Shown piece by piece: positions 1 to 11,099 of a stretch of 64,000 bases of DNA; positions within the stretch are counted from its first letter, which is position 1, and every line of letters begins with the position of its first letter. Under the pieces are notes generated by a model. That model worked only from the letters and a program-made list of their open reading frames with translations. It made no database searches and had not been told where the DNA came from. The translations under genes and the position numbers were made by a program. Source of the stretch: Mycteria americana (Eukaryota > Chordata > Aves > Ciconiiformes > Ciconiidae); contig NC_134373.1 in the NCBI RefSeq assembly GCF_035582795.1, positions 37,728,501 through 37,792,500 on the forward strand, given 5' to 3'.

Positions 1-327
1 TCTTTGGAACACAAGTTGTGGAAGGTCAAATACATGAAATAACATGAAAAGCGGTATTTAAATCTTGACCTAATCAAAGGAACTGAATAAACCTCCTCAC
101 AGCAAGAAACTCACATGGTGTTCAAATCTTAATTATATTGAAAGCCCTAGATCCAAACACGTCTTCAGTTTGCAGGGAAGCTTGCAAAGGCCACATCTTG
201 GGCCTGCACCTAAGCACAGCTCTCCAGAAATCAACCAGCCAGAGATCTGGCAAGCAGCAGTCCCTCAGATTCTTGAAAATACAAAATACAGATCCACTCT
301 CGGCTCCAAAAGCACCGACTGTCTTGA

Positions 328-535
328 TTAGTCAGTATCAAGGTACTTTATCACTGTTTGCAGGGCAGAACGCTCTGTAGTTACGATCTTACATTGCCTT
401 CCAGATGCAGCTGCACGGGCTGTACTGATCCCAGCCTCACCAACACTGCTCACGATCACCCCCCCGCCAGAGGTAATCACCCTCTGAGCTTCTTGCTTCA
501 ACATGCACGACATGTTCAAGAGATGAGCATTCTTT
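328..535 (-). CDS. Candidate terminal coding exon, unrecognised
   Basis: On the minus strand an acceptor-like 'tatttctacaacag' precedes an open stretch that begins at 535 and stays open to a TAA at 328-330. The reading includes a Gly-rich patch (SGGGVIVSSVGEAG) and ends in KYLDTD. The first base would complete the codon left by the upstream candidate exon at 764-930 (AG|A), so the frames agree. An alternative donor (GTAAGA) lies inside, just after 'aggcaat', which would end the exon near 390. The patch loosely resembles the Ser-containing strand of short-chain dehydrogenases, but no family is claimed. A stretch this short occurs by chance, so the call is weak. Confidence 0.18.
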
Positions 536-763
536 CTGTTGTAGAAATACAGTTTAACAAAATGGAAGAAAACTACTCATCGGCTTCTAATTTGGGCAAC
601 ATAAGCCAATTTCTCATTACAAATAGGTACATTTAAACACTTTAAAAAGCTTTACTGCCTTACTTTCAATCAAAGCAAGTGAATTAGCCAGCATTTAAAC
701 TGCTTAACAAAGTCATGTGCCTTGGACTTAAACTAGGTCAAGAAAATGCACACAAATGCTCAC

Positions 764-930
764 CTGATGGGTGGTGGTAAAAGGCAGCAGAGGAAGTGCT
801 GTGCCACCAAGCTCCAGAAATGGTAAACGACAAAAGTTACTCCCAGAAGACACGTACCCACAACGTAAATCCCCAGCTCAAGAAAACAGTAACCAATACT
901 GCTTAACTTAACTGTGCGCTTAAAGTTGCA
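764..930 (-). CDS. Candidate internal exon with a membrane-like segment, unrecognised
   Basis: Minus strand, 167 bp. It is bounded by a good acceptor (pyrimidine-rich 'cttctatctcattgaactcag') and a good donor (CAG|GTGAGC). In the one frame that is open throughout, residues about 13-45 are hydrophobic and aromatic (LELGIYVVGTCLLGVTFVVY), compatible with one transmembrane helix, followed by a Cys/Leu-rich run and Pro-Pro-Pro. Phase is 0 at the start and 2 at the end, matching the candidate exons on either side. The open length alone is not significant. Support comes from the two splice signals, the helix and the phase agreement together. No family was recognised. Confidence 0.22.
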
Positions 931-935
931 CTGAG

Positions 936-2147
936 TTCAATGAGATAGAAGCATTTGCTAAAAATTGCACTGGGGCTTAAACGACTGTTGAAAGAATGAA
1001 CTTAAAAATGTGCTGAAATACTCCCTGAATGATGTCTAGGTCTTCACAGAGGCTTGGATATCAAGAAAATTAGAGCGGGTCATACGAAGAACTAAAATAA
1101 TAGCACAGAAAGCAAGTGTAAGTTTAAGCATCTCCAACTGGCTTCTAAAATAATTTATTCCGAAGTCACTAATCCAAGAAAACATTTATGCACTCAAATT
1201 ATGCATGAGCTTAGATTTCAGTGGCTTCAATGGGGTTTGAGCACTTAATTTTTCTAGTGTCAAGGTTTTAGTGATCTAAACCAATATGGCCCTTAAGATC
1301 AGGATTCTCCTTACTTTTCTCATACAGACAAAAAAGAAAAAAGCCACAAAAACAGTGGCTGCTTCCTTCCTGCCACGAGATGGGAATACGTGATGATTTG
1401 TGTATCCTGCAGCAGTGATGTTATCTTTGTCAGAGCATTCAAACCACCAACATTCATTACCATAGCCTCAGTGACTGAAATTACTGTTTTGAAATATGCA
1501 GTGCCATTTTCTCCTCTGTATACCGATTTTCAGCAATCATAAAAGACAGACCTTTCTAGGATCCAATGAAGCAATACAATAATCTATATTCCCTGTGCAG
1601 AAGTAGAAAAAACCACAAGTGAAACAATATAGTATCAGCAGAGCATAACATAACAAGCATTAAAAATAAAACAGGGTGTGAATGATTGTTAGATAACCAA
1701 TAATAATCACGGGAGTACTACTGTCTAAACAATTAGATTTCAGACTAAAGTGTATTAAAAAACCATAAGAACAGGTGGCTGAGCAGTTAAAAACTGAAGG
1801 GATGTGATTTTTTTTAGTTATTAATTGCTACCTGTAATTTATTTTTTTCTTCTATTCTTTTTCAAAGTAATCTTTTCTCTTACTAGAAATAACAGGAGAA
1901 GGTAAATATATCATTTACCAGCTTCCTCATAAATTTAGCAAGGCAGAAAGCATAATGATTTCATATCTCCTAAAAAGGAGCCATCACATCTCTCTGAATT
2001 TAGATGACCATAGCAGAGAAATGGCCCACGCTACTGGAACAGAGCATTTATCTGTGTATCTCTCAGTCCTGCTTCTGACTAGAATTCTTCTACATTTTAA
2101 AGGGAGATGTAAAACTATCATACACCTTTTAGTGTCTTATTAAACAA
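936..2147. other. AT-rich non-coding stretch
   Basis: Nothing recognisable: no repeat family, no open frame longer than about 60 codons, and no CpG cluster. Short T- and A-rich runs occur near 1.8 kb. If the minus-strand exons on either side are real, this would be mostly intron. Confidence 0.4.
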
Positions 2148-2269
2148 TGAGTGGAAGCAAAAGAAGGAGGTTTTTTTCTAACTCCTCTGATGATGCAGGT
2201 TTTACTCTGAAGCCTGAAGATGAAAAGGATCCTCACTCGAATTGCAGTCCTCCTAAGGTGCTTAGCCTG
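2148..2269 (+). CDS. Candidate first coding or internal exon, unrecognised
   Basis: Plus strand. An ATG with A at -3 (acaATGa) opens a frame of 40 codons that runs straight into a strong donor, CTG|GTAAGT, at 2270. The peptide starts MSGSKRRRFFSNSSDDAG and is basic, then Ser/Asp-rich, then charged (LKPEDEKDP), like the disordered N-terminus of a nuclear protein. Alternatively only 2199-2269 is an internal exon, because 'tttttttctaactcctctgatgatgcag' just upstream is a convincing acceptor with a branch-like ctaac. No downstream partner exon was identified. The stretch sits between two minus-strand candidates, so at most one of the two hypotheses is likely. Confidence 0.22.
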
Positions 2270-2359
2270 GTAAGTAACAGCCTTTGGAAATTTTTGATAG
2301 AAACCAGCTGTTGGTAACAGTGGCTACATAAGACACGTAAATTCTTCTCATTCCCTTAC

Positions 2360-2549
2360 AAGCTCTTTCCTTGTGTATTGTAGTTTATCTGCTGCTGTAC
2401 TGAAGTTCAGCACAATTACAGATTCCAACAGAGATTTCTTAATAATCGGCGCCAATGCCACTACAACTGGTGGATCTGCAGATGTGATCACAAATCTATA
2501 ACCGTCTGCAAGCCCCTCTTCCAGACAATAGGAAAAGATGAGATGTTTC
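2360..2549 (-). CDS. Candidate internal exon, unrecognised
   Basis: Minus strand, 190 bp, ending in the donor CTT|GTAAGG. The acceptor is less certain; 'tggaatgccattcag' is the best choice. The open frame reads as an ordinary soluble protein, including VITSADPPVVVALAPIIKK followed by SLLESVIVLNFSTAADK. It ends in phase 0, which matches the phase-0 start of the candidate exon at 764-930. All three frames are partly open on both strands here, so frame openness alone proves nothing. No family was recognised. Confidence 0.18.
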
Positions 2550-2601
2550 CTGAATGGCATTCCAGGCAAACCCAACACAGAGGATTTATTTAAGAACTGT
2601 T

Positions 2602-2684
2602 TTATATATTTACACATTTGCATATTTAAATATTTATGTATTTTTATATTTACATATTTATATATTTACATATTTATATATTTC
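2602..2684. repeat. AT-rich microsatellite (ATATTTAC-like)
   Basis: Degenerate tandem repeats of 'tatttaca/tatttata' with little interruption. The adjacent plus-strand open frame contains Tyr/Ile/Leu runs that simply reflect this repeat. Confidence 0.8.
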
Positions 2685-2699
2685 AAATTCAGCACACCT

Positions 2700-4679
2700 G
2701 CAGTTGTGTAACAAGAACTGTCACATATGCCTAGGCCTTTGTAAGGGAACAAACTTGCTGTGCCATTTGAAAATGACAAGCTTCATTCCCGATAGACTGT
2801 CTCAGGAAAGTTTAATCAAACCTAACAAAACAAAAGGACAACCCTGCCTTAGATCCAGTCACCCAAGATTTGGGAAAATTGGTCAGATTTTTCATGGATT
2901 GGCCACAGGTAGATCTCTTTAAAAACTTCAGCCTCCAAAATGTTGGTGCCTGTGGCGTTTCAGTGCTCTGGGACCAGGGCTAAAAAAGCTTTTGGTCTCT
3001 TAAGCTTCCCCTGAGTTCAGAGCTCAAGTTTTCATCCCAAATTTATATCCTCCCTTACTCTGCTCCTACTTAACTGTGGCAAAACATAGAAAAGATCCCA
3101 TAAGTAGAGAAGACTTGTCTCTACTTCTAAACTAAAAGAGAAAGCATGAAAGAGGGTCCACTGTAATTGATCCGACTGCTCCTTACTGGCACAAGGCTTC
3201 TCTAAAAGCTGTTGGACAGCAGGACTAGTTCGTTTGACTGCAGATGTTTGACTGTAGGTATAGATGATTTAATGTCTGCTGCTCTTGCATGATTCAGAGT
3301 GATCATGTAGCTATCAGTACAGCACAGGAACTAATTAGAGATGGTTGGCTAGTTTCTAAGAGAGCGATTTGCTGTTGGAAAGCTGAAGGTATTCCCCTCC
3401 ACTGTGTGGGATGCTGAGCTATTATTTTTTATCACAACTGATACCTCATGTCAGTATTTTCATGCTGGATAGTACAAGCTTCTCTCTTGAATGCCCAATG
3501 TGTAGATGTCAGATGGTACATTTGGCTATGAAAAGAAAAATTATACTTGATCTAAGCTACTGCCAGACAGGCTTGGAAGAATTTTCCATAATAGAGAGTG
3601 GAAAATCTCACAGTGTCTAAGGCCAATGAGTCAAAGTGCATGCAGCATCTGGATCAGTGCATTTATTTCCTTATCAGGGCTGAAGTATTTTCTGCCTTTG
3701 ATCAGTTTATGACTTTCTGGTGCATGAGGCACTACTACTGCATTTCGTAATTCCCTCTAGTTTTCAAATTCATCCCTGTGCCTAAGTGGAAAAATACGGA
3801 ACAGACCAGCGAGAGATCAGGTCATAACTTGTTTTGTTTAGATTTGTTTCTCAGAATTTCTGACAATAAATGAAGTGCAGGCTTGCATGAAGGTGGCCTG
3901 GGGTCAGTGGGATGGGAAGGGAGGAGATTCTTTCAAGAATACTAATAAACGTTACTGACTGGGACAATGAATCATTTGTAGGTCGTGTGGGCTCTATGAG
4001 GTTGAATTCGTAGCTCTTTTACACAGGTGGCTGAACAGATTAGAAGCAAGCTAACTCACTCCTTGAAAAGGTCAGAATGATCACGAAACTCAATCCTTTC
4101 ACAGCAAAACATAAACCCACTTTTTCAGCCAGGTCTTCCTAAAGGAGGGAAAGTAGTTACATACATGGGATTAATTCAATTTTGAGAATTCTCAAATTTG
4201 GGGGAGTTCCTAACATTTTTAGGGTTTTGCATATGCTTAAATTCTTTTCTGGATTAAAATCCAAATCTGAAGCACCTTTGCAGTCAGTATGATTAGGTAG
4301 CATAAATTCAGTGTGAAAGAAAAGAGTCAGACTCACTAGGTTCTGCTCCAGAAGAGTGAGGAGACAAACGGAGCAGTTTGAGCTGAGAAGGGAATGGTTG
4401 TTGCATGTGTCCTCCAGTGCAAGATCTAGGGAACATCAGATGAAAGCAGCAGGTGTCAGACTGAGACAACCAAAGATGCTACCTCTCACAATAAAATAAA
4501 GCTATGGACCTCCATATTAAAAAATGGATTAGATAGATTCCTGGAGTGGGAGAGGATAGATGGACAGAATTAGTGTCTGCTGACAGAGGAAGTTATCACT
4601 GGTCACAAACCTGCAGAACGTAGTGTCACCTTACTGTCACCTAGCTGCTATATTCTTTCATTAGCATCCACTGTCAGTG
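2700..4679. other. Non-coding stretch
   Basis: No repeat family or gene was recognised. The longest open frame is about 69 codons, in ordinary-composition DNA with no splice-bounded exon I would defend. Confidence 0.4.
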
Positions 4680-4879
4680 ATAGCTAACAGGACACAGCGT
4701 TGGCTGAACCCTTCCTGCTGTTGAAGATTGCTGTTCCCATAGCCATAAGTGGTTCAGTTATCAGCGACACACTTCTTGCTACAACTGTCCTACAGGGACA
4801 GAGTCCTACAGGGTCTGACCATGGTGTCAGAGCCAGGAGGTGGTAATAGGGTCCATCAACAACCGCAGACAAGGCGAGT

Positions 4880-5115
4880 GATAAACCAGGTCCAGGGTCC
4901 ACCCAGCGAGCCCAGTCAGGGATGAAAGGAGACAGGGCCGGAGACAGGACTGGAGACAAGGCTACAACACGGGTCCAAAGGGCCAAAGACAAGGCTGGAG
5001 ACAAGCTACAATATACATCTGAGGCATCCATCCATGAGACAAGATGCCTACAGTGTGGGTCCAAGGTCCATGCAGAAGGCAGGACTGGAAACAGACACGC
5101 TGGCACCGTAGCTCA
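4880..5115. repeat. GC-rich degenerate minisatellite
   Basis: A run of variants of 'ggagacagggct' and 'ggagacaaggct' sits inside a longer imperfect period of roughly 45-60 bp (acaaggct-acaa...-gggtccaaagg). The repeat gives open frames on both strands: a minus-strand one of about 140 codons with a repeated Leu-Ser-Pro-Ala-Leu pattern, and a plus-strand one with repeated Gly-Asp-Lys/Arg. The repetition explains them, so neither is called a gene. GC and CpG are higher than in the flanks. Confidence 0.6.
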
Positions 5116-5449
5116 GGCAAGGACTGAGCTTAAATGGAGCCGCTGGGTCCAGGGGCAGGGCGAGGGGTGAGGCCCCAGGGGAGACAGGCCATCCTGTGTG
5201 GACAACCATCCACACAAAGTGGGTGTCTGTGGAAGTCTCCTTTCATCTTGCCTACGACCTCAGAGGAGTCCTGGCCAAGTGAGGACTCTATGCAAGCCTG
5301 CAAAGCCGCTGCGCTAGACGTATCGCTCTGTTGTGACCCAGTAGCACCTCACGTCTGCTTCCCACGCAGGCAACCATCTGCAGAAGGGGTGAAGCACTCT
5401 CACGCCGTTCTTTTTACACAGTTTATTCCAACACATATGAAGGCATTGC

Positions 5450-6515
5450 CGTAAGAAAATACACAAAACTGAGAAGCAATAGGACCACTGATTATTTTCC
5501 TCAAATATATCTGTTGTTTTTATGAATACATCAAAGAGTTTGCAGGAATAATTTTTGGACCGCAGCTCATTTGCCAGTCACCAAAGTCACTTTAGCAATG
5601 GTGTCAATCTATTTGTCTGACTTCTTTTGTTGGGAAAATAATTGACAAAGTGCAAGCAAATAGAAGACTTCAAATACATAATTTCAGAAGCACAAGGGTC
5701 TGTGCTGAAAATTGGAGATCTTAAGGATGAAATAACAATTTTTGACTCTAGAAATAAACTGTTCTAATATTCTCTTGCACTATGTTCATGTGTACCGATG
5801 AACAGCAGATATAAAAGGCATAAAAACTGGTTCTTCTTTCCAAAGAAAGTAGGTTAAAACAACTATACTTTAGTAAGCAAAATCTTTTATGTAAAAGATC
5901 ATTTAGATCTAGAATACAAGTGGAATATTAGCTATTTTTGGTGGCATGAAATTTTTTATAACCTTTGACTCAGAACATCCTACTAAAAGCCTCCTTTCAA
6001 AAGCATGAAATGCCTGAAGATCTGTCTATATTATTTAAACCAGCAATTAGTACCAGATGTTACTGCATTTTATATTTAGACACCAAATTTCAATATCTTA
6101 AACAGAAAGAACACTCTTGAAGGACAGAAGGAATAATTTCCAAATGTAATTACAGCATATTGTTTTGATTCCCTCTCATTAATTTACCTGATTGCAAAGC
6201 AAAATTAAATGAAGTTATATTTAAATTTAAAATTGGACCTGTGAGTAATGTAACATAACATCTTATTATCTTACTGCATGGGAAAAAATAGTTTTAGCGT
6301 GTATTTCACATTTCATTAAGCAGCCCATATCCTGCATAAAGCTGCTAAAGGACATGGAGAATATAAAAATGTCATAATGTTAAGAGTACACAGCATATCA
6401 CAGTTATTTTGTAACCAAACCTCCCAAAACATCAAAGATTTTTTTTTATAAATCTGTGAACAAAAAATGTTCTTAAGAAAAAGCATGTGATGTAAGTAGT
6501 TGTCACTAAATGCAT
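5450..6515. other. AT-rich non-coding stretch
   Basis: Strongly AT-rich, with no open frame of note, no repeat family recognised and no CpG. Confidence 0.4.
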
Positions 6516-6519
6516 TTGA

Positions 6520-6640
6520 TTGATAATCACACTGAAAAGTTCACTCGACTTGCCCAGCGTCACAAAGAATTTGCATCATCAGTGCTGAGAGCTGGAAGTC
6601 TATGTCAAGATCCCAGTCCCAAGGGGAAAGCAAAGAGCAG
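6520..6640 (-). repeat. MIR/CORE-SINE-like fossil fragment
   Basis: The plus strand reads 'cgacttgcccagcgtcacaaag...gagctggaagtctatgtcaagatcccagtccca'. This follows the antisense of the MIR core ('gacttgcccaaggtcacacag...gcagagctgggaat...cccag') over about 90 bp with many substitutions. The short open frame on the plus strand is therefore repeat-derived. Confidence 0.5.
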
Positions 6641-6644
6641 TAGC

Positions 6645-7675
6645 CCAGCCCATGTAAGCCTCGGGCACAACAGGCAGCGCCTGATTCACTGGTAGATCTT
6701 TGGGATCATGCACGCAGAGGATGTGTGACTTGCTCGTTGGAGCTAGCTCCAGACAAAATGCCTGCCAAGGAGGTAAGGGAGCTTCACTAAATAGCACGAG
6801 CCTAACTTCTCTGATTGTCGACAACACTTGGCTAGGAAATACAACCACTTCAAGTAAAAAAAATGTCAGTGTAAATGGTCCAATTCTTGGCAGTGTCGAC
6901 AAAGAAGAGAAGATAGTAAGGCAGCCCTTCAGGGCTGAGTGGAAGCCAAATGCTGAAATACTGCATTTCACTTGCAAGCAGGCATCTGTAAAAGACTTTA
7001 GTTTCCACAGCTACCAACAGTAGTAAAGGGGGCTTAAGATTTTTAAAAAATTCAGTCTTTATGGTGGTGCTTCCCTGCACTAGAATATATGCTACAAAAA
7101 TATTTAGACACCTGTAGTTTCATTTAAAGTCACACCTTTGTGGATGTGATTGGAGAATTCCCTCCTGGTAGTTGATCTGTTCCTGTTCTGCAGACATTAC
7201 TGTCCAAATCCAGACAACCAGACAAAAAAATAGGCATAAAGCTGCAAACACCTAACCAACATTTTTCTTCCATAAATAGAGATGACCACTTTGCTTTTGT
7301 TAATAGGGCATCTTAATATCACTTTTAATCTTTAACAACCTGCCCCTGTTTTCAAAAAATTGTCTGCCCCATCACCAACAAAATAAATGGCAACAGGTTC
7401 CACGTCTGTGAGACTGCTGTGAAGACTCCTATGCAAGCATTCCAAGCATTCCCATGCAAATTCACTGTCACCACAACTATCTGTGCAAAATGCTGAGTAC
7501 ATACAGCACAGTCCAATGTTTTAATGTCCAGGGGCTGAATAGTAACCACACATTTCACCATAATTCTAATACAAGTGCTAAAATCTGTTTCTTTAGCTTC
7601 ATCTAAACCCACAGGCTAAATAATGCAGCCAGTAATTCAAACAAAACTTTCACCAACCTGAGAGGAAAAGCTTGA
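6645..7675. other. Non-coding stretch
   Basis: Open frames of 76-125 codons overlap on opposite strands at 6.6-7.1 kb, and one minus-strand frame of 86 codons lies at 7.35-7.61 kb. None is bounded by convincing splice sites or resembles a known family. Confidence 0.35.
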
Positions 7676-7679
7676 AAGC

Positions 7680-7840
7680 ACTTAAGGAAGTCTGTTGGGA
7701 TAATTCCTGCAGACCTCTATTCCTGAGGCTTATCTGTCCCATTGAAGCGAATGGGATATATCACGTCAGCAGGAGTTAACAGAATTACTGTGGGCTTCTC
7801 TCACGTGAATTCACTACAGAGTAATACTTTTGATTTTCTT
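7680..7840. repeat. Ancient sauropsid interspersed repeat fragment
   Basis: Contains the 'cctgcag...tcctgaggcttat...tcccattgaagcgaatggga...cacgt' arrangement that recurs in bird, turtle and crocodilian DNA as an old interspersed repeat. The family name is uncertain. Recognition is by pattern memory only. Confidence 0.4.
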
Positions 7841-7844
7841 ACAT

Positions 7845-9180
7845 TCACCCTAAATTTACTTTAATGGTTGCAAACCATTAGTGCGTAGACCTTTGATACC
7901 AACTCATTAAATTAAGATCTAGAATATCTTAATGTTCTTCTGCCAAAAACTGTCCTTTAAAAAATATTTAATCTCTGTTACACATTTTACTCAAAACGTT
8001 CTTCTATCATTTCTCCTAACATTTATTCATACTACTGGCTTTTCTGTCATCACTCATGGTAGGATCTGTATGTCACTAGAGTGTCGCTGTATTTATCTAG
8101 CAGTACCTTTGGCCGGAAGGAAAGAGATTCAACCATCCCATTTGCTGAAGGAATATAGGGAAGTCTGACTGTACTGGTTCCATCAGAAACTCTGAGGTGG
8201 TACACATCACTACCTCTATCACTCTCCGACACCTTTTCAGACCACCTTCCTCTATCTACCACCGAATTCACTTAATTAGAAAAAAAGCTCAGAGGTGGGC
8301 CAGGGGAAGAGGTAGAGCAGCAGTGTGGGTGGAGCTGCATCATTCTTCTCCATGGAAAAGGTGTCCATGCATACAGACTCCCTCCCCTTCTTGTTGTGGG
8401 AGGATGCTCAGGCTCACTGTAAATCAGTAGAGAAGGTAATCTGAGCAAAGTGCGGGTCTGGGAACAAACAAAAACTAATACCTCTAGTCAGCTGAAGGTA
8501 TTTGTACAAGCTTACCAGTGCAGTATCATCTGAGGGACTAAACTGAAGAAACGACATCTAGGTGATCACAAGTGCCACATATATTTAAATTTATTCCAGT
8601 CTTCAGGTTCAGTATTCTGGACAATTTTCCCTATTAGATCTCAAAAGAAAAGCTCTAACCTGATTTATTTCTAAAAAAGCAGTCTATACAAGGAAATCCA
8701 GGTGCTTATACTGGCAACACTTATAGCTGTAATGAGTTTAGAACCTGATATTTTGTTGTAGATTTTATATATTATTGTCTCCTTTGAGAGACAGGCCAAC
8801 TGTTTTTTTAGGTGGCTGAGAGCAAAACTCTGTCTCCAGGAAATTGCAATCTTAAGTGTTCAGCTGACAGAGATCTGTTTGTATCTGTCTTTTGTATGGG
8901 GGTTTCTTCATCAGTACATAGCAAATTTAAGAACTCATACTTGATTCATGATTTATTCCTTTAAAAAATAAGATGAAGAATTTTAATAATCCTTTCTACA
9001 CATTTATAGTCAGTTCCTCAAATATTTCTCAGGTGAGCTGATATAAAGTTATTTCCATTTTCATCATTTGCATAAAGCTCTGTCTCCGCCTGTTTGACAA
9101 TCTGCTTGTATTTTCTTCCCTAACATGAATCCAAGATCTCTTGTTTTAAGTTTGCATATGACCATAACAACCGTATTTTA
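7845..9180. other. AT-rich non-coding stretch
   Basis: No gene or named repeat was recognised. Two short open frames overlap on opposite strands at 7.9-8.4 kb. Confidence 0.4.
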
Positions 9181-9184
9181 GCAT

Positions 9185-9690
9185 TGATCCATTCCCATTT
9201 GTTCAGGATCTTGCATACTTGCATACGAATTCTCCCTTAATCTCCCTTTCCTTAGCTACAGAGGAGAAATATGTCCAAACTTTCTTCGTAAAACATGTCT
9301 TGGTTACTAAATCATCTTGGATTGCCCCCTGCCGCACCTTTTCAATGTCTTCCTGTAATGAAGTGGCTAAAACTGAGCACTCTTTTCTAATGAGACTAGT
9401 AGCATGCCAGAATAATTTCTGCAGCTTTATACGCCACACTGCCAGAGCTATATTTCAGAAACTTGTTTGCTCTTTTTCATTTTTGTTATTGTTACCAGGA
9501 AATAGTGCTAATGGTTTACTCTATTATCTGCAGTCCCTTCTAGGGTCTTTTCTTAATATGAATTCCATGTTGTGTTCCTATTTAGACTGCAATCTTCATG
9601 CTTATTCTTTTAGTAATTGGCTACATTACTTCACATTATGCTGCACTGAATTTTATGAACCACTTATCCACCCAAAGGCCAATATGCTTG
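9185..9690 (-). repeat. CR1/L3-like LINE fossil, antisense
   Basis: The plus strand reads 'ccgcaccttttcaatgtcttcctgtaatgaagtggctaaaactgagcac...tttatacgccacactg...tttgctcttttt'. This is the inverse of the 'accaggtgaggtctc / competing-agent' region typical of old amniote CR1/L3 elements: 'ctgtaatgaagtggccaaaactgagcac' followed by 'tgtttgcttttttgcaac' and a 'timing/size' tail. It contains a plus-strand open frame of 159 codons, the longest outside the CpG island. That frame lies antisense to the element and is not called a gene. Confidence 0.6.
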
Positions 9691-9694
9691 TGTT

Positions 9695-10930
9695 ATAAAT
9701 ATTACATTTCTGCTCATTCCAAGCAATGCTGCTATCACCTGTGTTTAAATCCTTAATCTATTCTGCTCTCAAAACACCTCTGAGAAGGGTGAGCAGCTGC
9801 AGTTAAATGGACTAACCACTATGCAGTCTCTCATAAAAAAAGAAAAATACCATGGAGAATAAAAAAACAAGAAACAACAACCCACATCATCTGTGTAAGG
9901 CCAAGTTCTCCCAGTGGAGTCATTTAACCATCAAGGGAGTTTCCTGACTTCTTAGCCAACTACAATGTAAGTTACCACATTTCATTAAATCTTGCCCTCC
10001 GTCACTGCCTTCTGTTCACTCAGCGTGTCCTTTAAAGGGTCGTTATTCTTGGGACCCCACCTTCTTCAAACGGTTTCCCTAACACCCAGCCTTGATCCCT
10101 TTTTCCTTCTCTCTGGGTAATTATATCTGTGAGCAAAATTGAAATGATCTCTTTATGTGGACTGCCATCCACGTAGCACAGATATCTACCGCTCCAGTTT
10201 GTACTTGTCTCTACCAGTCCATAACAGCATCTTGGCCTTTCTCCCTGACATCTCCTTACAAACGTTTAGCTAAGGATGACTAAAATGTTGCCGTTAGCCT
10301 CCTTATTCCACTAGATGTGACCCTGCTACTCTTTTTCTTGACCCTTGTGATGTTTTCTGCCTGCCACTCAAACACTGAAAAGGGAAGCCTAAGATGTGTC
10401 AAAGCCTTGCGGATTCTTTCTATACAAGAACTGTGAAACTGACTTTTCTTTCTAGTAACATGCTAAAACGCATGCAGACTTACAGCTTTCAGCAATTATT
10501 TCTTTTTTTTTTTTTTGGTCTTGCAAGTGTAAGTCTTACCTCATTTGTATCTACACAAGAAGTCTTAACGCTTCTTGCTCTGACCCTGCTACCCCTCTCT
10601 TTTTCGTCCTTTCACGGGTCCAACTTCTTGGTCACATTAAGTTAAGTTACTTGTTCTCATTTTCCTGCCCTTCATAGCCTACCTCTCATCGGAAATGATA
10701 ACTCCTGCCTCCACTGTCTGTTAGCAGGGTTTCCAGATAAACTATTCCCTGCTGCCATTCCTACTTGGGATGGTTTTTCCCCAACCACCCACAGATCTAT
10801 CCCATGATCCTTCAAAACCATTCTTATACCATTCCTTGGCTTGACTTCTCTAATGGACAAATGTTAGGCAGCTGGTATGCCGATACCGTTTGCCTTCATG
10901 CTTATCAACTGTTTAGTAGTTTCTTTGCAC
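9695..10930. other. Non-coding stretch with a T-run
   Basis: Pyrimidine-rich on the plus strand, with a 16-base T run near 10501-10516. Parts may be further degraded continuation of the LINE fossil to the left. No exon is supported. Confidence 0.35.
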
Positions 10931-10934
10931 TTCA

Positions 10935-11095
10935 CCATCTGTCCATCTCCATCTGTTGTCTCCTGTCTTATACTTTGGATGTGAGCTCTGGTGCTGGTGA
11001 CCGTCTTCTAAATTTTTTTTCTTTTGTTAACAGAGCAGCTAGCACAGGGGGTCCTGGTCCATGACCGCCATTTGCTAGGCACTGCATAAAACAAA
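10935..11095 (+). repeat. Ancient amniote repeat 3' end (copy 1)
   Basis: Reads 'ctcctgtcttatactttggatgtgagctct...gaccgtctt...acagagcagctagcacagggggtcctggtccatgacc'. This follows the old sauropsid pattern 'ttagattgtaagctctttggggcaggga...acagcacctagcacaatggggtcctggtccatgac'. Other degraded copies lie at 13.17, 29.68 and 53.33 kb. Confidence 0.55.
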
Positions 11096-11099
11096 TTAT

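Noticed and set aside
2554-2922. 122-codon plus-strand frame rich in Tyr, Leu and Ile
   Set aside because: Its hydrophobic half is the ATATTTAC microsatellite. There is no splice or family support.
4684-5170. 140-codon minus-strand and 82-codon plus-strand frames
   Set aside because: Both are produced by the GC-rich minisatellite. Repeating Leu-Ser-Pro-Ala and Gly-Asp-Lys patterns mirror the DNA period.
6600-7080. Overlapping frames of 76-125 codons on both strands
   Set aside because: They are mutually antisense, without splice sites or family resemblance, and partly overlap a MIR-like fossil.
9219-9698. 159-codon plus-strand open frame, the longest outside the CpG island
   Set aside because: It lies antisense within a CR1/L3-like LINE fossil, and its residues follow the repeat, not a protein family.
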